Source: Archaeoglobus neptunius (GTDB lineage Archaea; Halobacteriota; Archaeoglobi; Archaeoglobales; Archaeoglobaceae). Taken from it: a stretch of DNA of 64,000 nt. Below the pieces are notes generated by a model that was not told the origin of the DNA, did not search any database, and saw only the letters and a list, made by a program, of their open reading frames with translations. This document shows, one piece after another, positions 60,123 to 64,000 of this stretch; within the stretch, counting starts at the first letter, position 1, and the number at the start of each line of letters is the position of its first letter. The stretch is taken from the NCBI RefSeq assembly GCF_016757965.1, contig NZ_JAEKIW010000011.1, forward strand, positions 57,469 to 121,468, read 5' to 3'. Made by a program: the position numbers and the translations under genes.

Positions 60123-61790
60123 ATGCTCTTCAGAGAGTTTGCAGAATTTTGCGAAAAGCTGGAGAAAATTTCCTCAACACTCGAACTCACAGCGAGGATT
60201 GCGGCATATCTTCAGGAGATAAATGATGACAAAGATCTCTACGATACCGTTCTGTTCATCACAGGTAAGATCTATCCGCCCTGGGATGAGCGGGAGCTCG
60301 GGGTTGGTGTCGGACTGATCTACGAGGCTCTCGAGAACGTGAGCAGTGTCAAAAAATCACAAATTGAGGCCATGATCAGGGAACTTGGAGATCTGGGGCT
60401 GGCAGCCGAGGAGCTGATAAAGAGGAAAAAGATGGCTACACTGGCATTTGAAGAGCTTACGATCAGAAAGGTTAGGGATACTTTTGATCAGATATCATCT
60501 CTTACCGGAGAAGGGAGCAGAAAGAGAAAAATTATGCTCCTCACAGGGCTCTACGGACTCACAACACCCCTTGAGGCGCGATATCTAACAAGGCTGATTC
60601 TCAACGAAATGCGTCTCGGAGTGGGCGAGGGAATAATGCGGGATGCAATAGCAAGGGCTTTTGGCGTCAATCCGGAAACGGTGGAGAGAGCATATATGAT
60701 AACCAACGATCTCGGTAAAGTGGCTGTTGTCGCCAGAACAGAGGGCGAAAAAGGGCTGAAAAATCTGAATGTCGAACTTCATGTTCCCGTCAGGATGATG
60801 CTCGCACAAGTTGCGGAAAATTTCGAACAGGCGATAGGTGAGATGGGGTCTGCTGCGGTGGAGTGGAAATTTGATGGGAGCAGGGTGCAGGTTCACTGGG
60901 ATGGAAAGAAGGTGACGATTTACTCCAGAAGACTTGAAAACGTAACGAGGGCATTGCCAGAGATAGTTGAAGAGGTCAAAAAAAGTATCCGGCCAAACGT
61001 AATCCTGGATGGTGAGGTAATAGCCGTGAAGGATGGTAGACCGATGCCTTTCCAGCACGTGTTGAGAAGATTCAGAAGAAAACACGATGTTTCAAAGATG
61101 GTGGAGAAAATTCCACTGGAAGTTCACTTTTTCGATATCCTCTATCACAATGGCGAAAAAATAGATTTGCCGCTGTCTGAGAGAAGGAAAATCCTCGAGT
61201 CCGTCATCAGCGAAACGGGCAGAATAAAAATTGCAGTGCAAACGGTCACAAAAAGTGTCGAAAAGGTCAAGGAAATTTACCGGCGTGCCATCGAAGCGGG
61301 ACACGAAGGGGTGATGATTAAAAACCCCTCATCGCCATACATTCCGGGAAAAAGGGGTAAGAACTGGCTCAAGCTTAAAGCCTTAATGGAGACTCTCGAT
61401 CTGGTGGTTGTTGGGGGAGAGTGGGGAGAGGGCAAGAGGAGTCACTGGCTAAGCTCATTCGAACTTGCCTGTTTTGACACAACAACGGGAGAACTGCTCA
61501 AAGTTGGAAAGGTCGCAACCGGATTTACAGAAGAAGACCTCGAAGAACTTACCGAGCTCTTCAAACCTCTTATTGTATCACAAGAAGGTAAGAAGGTGGA
61601 GTTCATCCCCAAATACGTTTTTGAAGTCGCATATCAGGAGATTCAAAAGAGTCCCAAGTACGAAAGTGGCTACGCTCTCAGGTTTCCCAGGTTCATCAGG
61701 CTGCGAGACGACAAAGACGTTGATGAGGCAGACACGATTGAGAGGGTGGAGAACCTTTATAAAATGCAGTTCGAACAGAGGGAGCAATGA
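60123..61790 (+). CDS. lig: ATP-dependent DNA ligase
   Basis: 555 residues from ATG 60123. Helical DNA-binding domain (1-200), the AMP-lysine motif EWKFDGSRVQVH (about 247-258), FFDILYHNGEKIDL (motif IIIa), GHEGVMIKN (motif IV) and KRGKNWLKLKALMETLDLVV (motif V), then the OB domain. Joins nicks in replication and repair. Four-base overlap with the next gene. Confidence 0.96.
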   Translation: MLFREFAEFCEKLEKISSTLELTARIAAYLQEINDDKDLYDTVLFITGKIYPPWDERELGVGVGLIYEALENVSSVKKSQIEAMIRELGDLGLAAEELIKRKKMATLAFEELTIRKVRDTFDQISSLTGEGSRKRKIMLLTGLYGLTTPLEARYLTRLILNEMRLGVGEGIMRDAIARAFGVNPETVERAYMITNDLGKVAVVARTEGEKGLKNLNVELHVPVRMMLAQVAENFEQAIGEMGSAAVEWKFDGSRVQVHWDGKKVTIYSRRLENVTRALPEIVEEVKKSIRPNVILDGEVIAVKDGRPMPFQHVLRRFRRKHDVSKMVEKIPLEVHFFDILYHNGEKIDLPLSERRKILESVISETGRIKIAVQTVTKSVEKVKEIYRRAIEAGHEGVMIKNPSSPYIPGKRGKNWLKLKALMETLDLVVVGGEWGEGKRSHWLSSFELACFDTTTGELLKVGKVATGFTEEDLEELTELFKPLIVSQEGKKVEFIPKYVFEVAYQEIQKSPKYESGYALRFPRFIRLRDDKDVDEADTIERVENLYKMQFEQREQ

Positions 61791-62338
61791 GAAGGGTCAT
61801 ACTCACTACGACACTTGCGTTAGGTATTGTGTTTATAATTTCAGCTATTGTGGGGTATCATGAGGCCCAGTACAACCCACAGCTCGGCGAGGGGCTGAAA
61901 AAATTCTTTGAAGGTTTCAGAGGGTTCATGGAAAATCCCGTACTGCTCATGCTGATAATTTTCGCAAACAACGCTGGAAAAAGCCTTGTTGCCATGCTAG
62001 CCGGATTTTTCTTCGGGATATTTCCCGTTCTGTTTGTCATCCTCAACGGATACATCGTCGGTGTGGTCGTTTCCGTGAAGTCACCCGAATGGGGAATTTA
62101 CAAAGTAATTGCCGCAATTCTGCCTCACGGAATTCTCGAAATTCCTGCGATCATCATCTCCTGTGCCTATGGAGTCTGGCTGGGATACAGATTCTACAGA
62201 GCGCTTTTCAACGGGGAGGAGTTTAAGAAATACGTGGTGTATGCAATAAAAGTTTACCTGCGATTCATTGTCCCGGTTCTTTTTATCGCTGCTGTTGTTG
62301 AAGCTTTTATAACGCCACTTGTTGTTTCAGTTCTATGA
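61787..62338 (+). CDS. SpoIIM-like (DUF95) membrane protein
   Basis: 183 residues with four to five membrane segments. IIFANNAGKSLVAMLAGFFF (about 58-77) and LPHGILEIPAIIISCAYGVW (about 112-131) are the family hallmarks (stage II sporulation M/DUF95). Its role in archaea is unknown. ATGA overlaps with lig before and dtdA after. Confidence 0.87.
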   Translation: MRRVILTTTLALGIVFIISAIVGYHEAQYNPQLGEGLKKFFEGFRGFMENPVLLMLIIFANNAGKSLVAMLAGFFFGIFPVLFVILNGYIVGVVVSVKSPEWGIYKVIAAILPHGILEIPAIIISCAYGVWLGYRFYRALFNGEEFKKYVVYAIKVYLRFIVPVLFIAAVVEAFITPLVVSVL

Positions 62339-63177
62339 AGGTGATAGTATGCAGCAAAAAAGACACGGCCAGTCAGAATATTAAGAACATACTCCTCAGT
62401 CTGGAGAGCTTCGATGAGAAGAATACCGGAGAGTATAAACTGTACATAGCAGAAGATTTTGCCATTGCAGAAATTGAAGAGAGACTCATTTACGCAGATT
62501 TTGTTGACTTGAAGCTATCAAAGCATCTGAAGGTTGACGAGCTCCTCTTTGCATCGAGACACAGCAGCAAGGACGGTCGTAAGATCTTCACTGTCCACGT
62601 TTCCGGTAATATTGGTACGGCGGATTTTGGAGGAAAACCCTACAGCCTTGCGAAGCCATCTCCATTCACCATGAAAAACTACACCCTGTCTTTAAAGGAG
62701 AAACTCCCCAGAAAACCAGAATTCACATTTACACTCGAGGTGACACATCACGGGCCATCGGAGATCTCAACTCCCTCTGCATTCTACGAGATTGGTTCAA
62801 CTGAAGAGGAATGGAAAGACGAGGAGGCTGCGTCAATAGTGGCAGAGTCACTGCTTGATGCTTTGAAGGATAAAAGGAAAGGATGGAAGGTGGCTGTTGG
62901 AGTGGGAGGAACTCACTACGCACCAAGGCAGACAGAAATTATGCTCAATACCGTGTTCACCTTTGGCCACAACTTTGCAAAGTACACCTTCGAGCAACTG
63001 ACCGCCGAGTTTCTTGCAAATGCCATCAAAATAAGCGAAGCAGAATTCATAGTTTACGACGAGAAATCAGTAACTTCCAGCGTGAAAAACATGGTATTTG
63101 CCGTTGCCGACACTCTGGGAATTGACGTTCTGAAGAGCAAAAAAGTGAAAAAGGACTATGCTCTCAGCCCTTCGTAG
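62335..63177 (+). CDS. dtdA: D-aminoacyl-tRNA deacylase, archaeal type
   Basis: 280 residues. KVIVCSKKDTASQNIKNILL at the start, LLFASRHSSKDGRKIFTVH (about 71-89), VTHHGPSEISTPSAFYEIGS (about 137-156) and GVGGTHYAPRQTEIML (about 189) are the DtdA/GEK1 hallmarks, with zinc-binding histidines. It removes D-amino acids from mischarged tRNA. Its end overlaps the convergent AIM24 gene by 14 bases. Confidence 0.94.
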   Translation: MKVIVCSKKDTASQNIKNILLSLESFDEKNTGEYKLYIAEDFAIAEIEERLIYADFVDLKLSKHLKVDELLFASRHSSKDGRKIFTVHVSGNIGTADFGGKPYSLAKPSPFTMKNYTLSLKEKLPRKPEFTFTLEVTHHGPSEISTPSAFYEIGSTEEEWKDEEAASIVAESLLDALKDKRKGWKVAVGVGGTHYAPRQTEIMLNTVFTFGHNFAKYTFEQLTAEFLANAIKISEAEFIVYDEKSVTSSVKNMVFAVADTLGIDVLKSKKVKKDYALSPS

Positions 63178-63823
63178 GGAGCAGCGAGGATAGCCATCCA
63201 ACATAATCTGCCACGGATCTCGTCTGGATCCACACCCTTCCGCTCCCGCTAAAATCCACAACCAAACCCTCTCCACTCAGCAGCGTTGCCTTCAAACCAC
63301 CAGCCTTCGTAACCCTGAAGCTGAGCGAATCCTCAAAAGCCACAATGTGTCCCGTATCAACCCTGAGGGTTCCATCAACCTCTATCTCCTCAATACTGCC
63401 AAAGGAAGACAAAAAGAGGTCTCCACTCCCTTCAAGCTTCAGCAGGAAAATACCCTCACCAGAGAAAAACGTTTTTGCTCCTCCCCATTTGGTATCAATA
63501 CTTACATCAGGACTAGAAGCCAGAAAAGCGCCACTCTGGGCAAAGATTCTGCCATTCAGAGAAAGATGTACGATGTCTCCCTGATACGGAGGTGCCAGAC
63601 CAATCAGTCCATCTCCTTTAGAGACAAATCTGTTCAGGAACAGAGATTCGCCACCAAGAAGGGATCGTTTCAAACCTCCAAGCAAACCCCCTTTCATCTC
63701 CGTCTTTAACTCCACGTTTTTCATGTAAACCATCGCACCAGTCTCCGCTACAACCTCCTCACCGTTTTTGAGCTTCAGCTCCACCAAGCTGTAACTCGGT
63801 CTACCAACAATTCTGTACTCCAT
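63164..63823 (-). CDS. AIM24/TIGR00266 family protein
   Basis: 219 residues, nearly all beta: VVAETGAMVYMKNVELKTEM, GGLKRSLLGGESLFLNRFVS and GAKTFFSGEGIFLLKLEGSG are the family's repeated features. Homologues form a tubby-like barrel; the function is not known. Confidence 0.9.
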   Translation of the reverse strand: MEYRIVGRPSYSLVELKLKNGEEVVAETGAMVYMKNVELKTEMKGGLLGGLKRSLLGGESLFLNRFVSKGDGLIGLAPPYQGDIVHLSLNGRIFAQSGAFLASSPDVSIDTKWGGAKTFFSGEGIFLLKLEGSGDLFLSSFGSIEEIEVDGTLRVDTGHIVAFEDSLSFRVTKAGGLKATLLSGEGLVVDFSGSGRVWIQTRSVADYVGWLSSLLPTKG

Positions 63824-63874
63824 AAACCCAACCGGATTGAAAATTTTTAAATGTGTCTGTTTGTACTCACACCT

Positions 63875-64000
63875 ATGCTACTCGAACACGAATCCAAAGA
63901 ACTCCTGGAAAAATACGGGATAAAAACCGCAAGATGCATTTTCGCTCAATCAGAGGATGAGGCAATTGCCGCTGCGAGGAAGATCGGATTTCCCGTTGTG
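63875..64000 (+). CDS. ATP-grasp acyl-CoA synthetase (ADP-forming) subunit, N-terminal part
   Basis: ATG 63875, open to the window edge (42 residues). LEHESKELLEKYGIKTARC and EDEAIAAARKIGFPVV match the start of the beta subunit or ATP-grasp domain of ADP-forming acetyl-CoA synthetases, which make ATP from acyl-CoA in archaea. A TATA-like AAATTTTTAAATG (63841-63853) lies about 27 bases upstream. Confidence 0.8.
   Translation, partial: MLLEHESKELLEKYGIKTARCIFAQSEDEAIAAARKIGFPVV

Overview
The window is a euryarchaeal chromosome segment, most likely from Archaeoglobales (Archaeoglobus, Geoglobus or Ferroglobus type). The evidence is archaeal core genes (S17e, aIF1, SRP54, TmcA, DtdA, ATP-dependent DNA ligase, GEK1-type deacylase), a coenzyme F420 gene (cofD), a dideoxy-heptulosonate synthase for the archaeal aromatic pathway, a DsrE-like protein, acyl-CoA metabolism genes, a cohesin-like surface protein, and many genes whose start codon lies about 25-30 bases after a TATA box (leaderless transcripts). 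The genus is inferred from general knowledge and was not tested.

Layout. 1-3349: the end of a dipeptide-type ABC transporter operon (dppB end, dppC, dppD, dppF) and a convergent membrane protein. 3480-3729: tRNA-Leu(UAA) with a 15-nt intron, then tRNA-Val(UAC). 3681-18239: a 14.5-kb integrated element (element A) bounded by a perfect 58-bp direct repeat of the tRNA-Val 3' end. Its integrase is of the SSV type: integration cuts the gene in two, the N-terminal part lying at the left end and the C-terminal part at the right. Joining the ends across the repeat restores one reading frame of about 446 codons. The N-terminal part looks like a ribbon-helix-helix (RHH) DNA-binding domain. Element A also carries several other RHH regulators, zinc-finger proteins, an iteron-like array, a P-loop kinase, a HerA/FtsK-type ATPase, a 794-residue unknown protein, small membrane proteins and a beta-rich 173-residue protein that could be a jelly-roll capsid protein. 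I read it as a candidate provirus of a tailless, membrane-containing virus; that is inference.

18240-22962: remains of a second element (element B) at the same attachment site. It has its own integrase N-terminal fragment and a cluster of toxin-antitoxin or defence-type genes: a YgjP-like peptidase, VapBC, MNT/HEPN, an EVE-domain protein, a nuclease-like/DUF2283 pair, and decayed VapBC and DUF365 genes. It ends with a perfect 123-bp copy of part of its integrase fragment. 23092-23430 holds a promoter followed by a strongly structured segment, a possible non-coding RNA or insertion-sequence remnant.

23542-64000: ordinary chromosome. Acyl-CoA genes (dienoyl-CoA reductase-like flavoprotein, HMG-CoA-synthase-like/DUF35 fusion lacking the usual cysteine, thiolase); mannose-6-phosphate isomerase; surface protein; rps17e-dapA-dapB; MFS transporters; HyuA-like protein; CoA-disulfide reductase/rhodanese; PLP decarboxylase; tmcA; a MinD-like ATPase; a second complete dppBCDF set; an ADH synthase; pyrBI; aIF1; glyS-cofD-radical SAM-phosphoesterase; sufCB; tRNA-Gln; rnhB-srp54; lig-spoIIM-like-dtdA; AIM24; and the start of an ATP-grasp acyl-CoA synthetase subunit.
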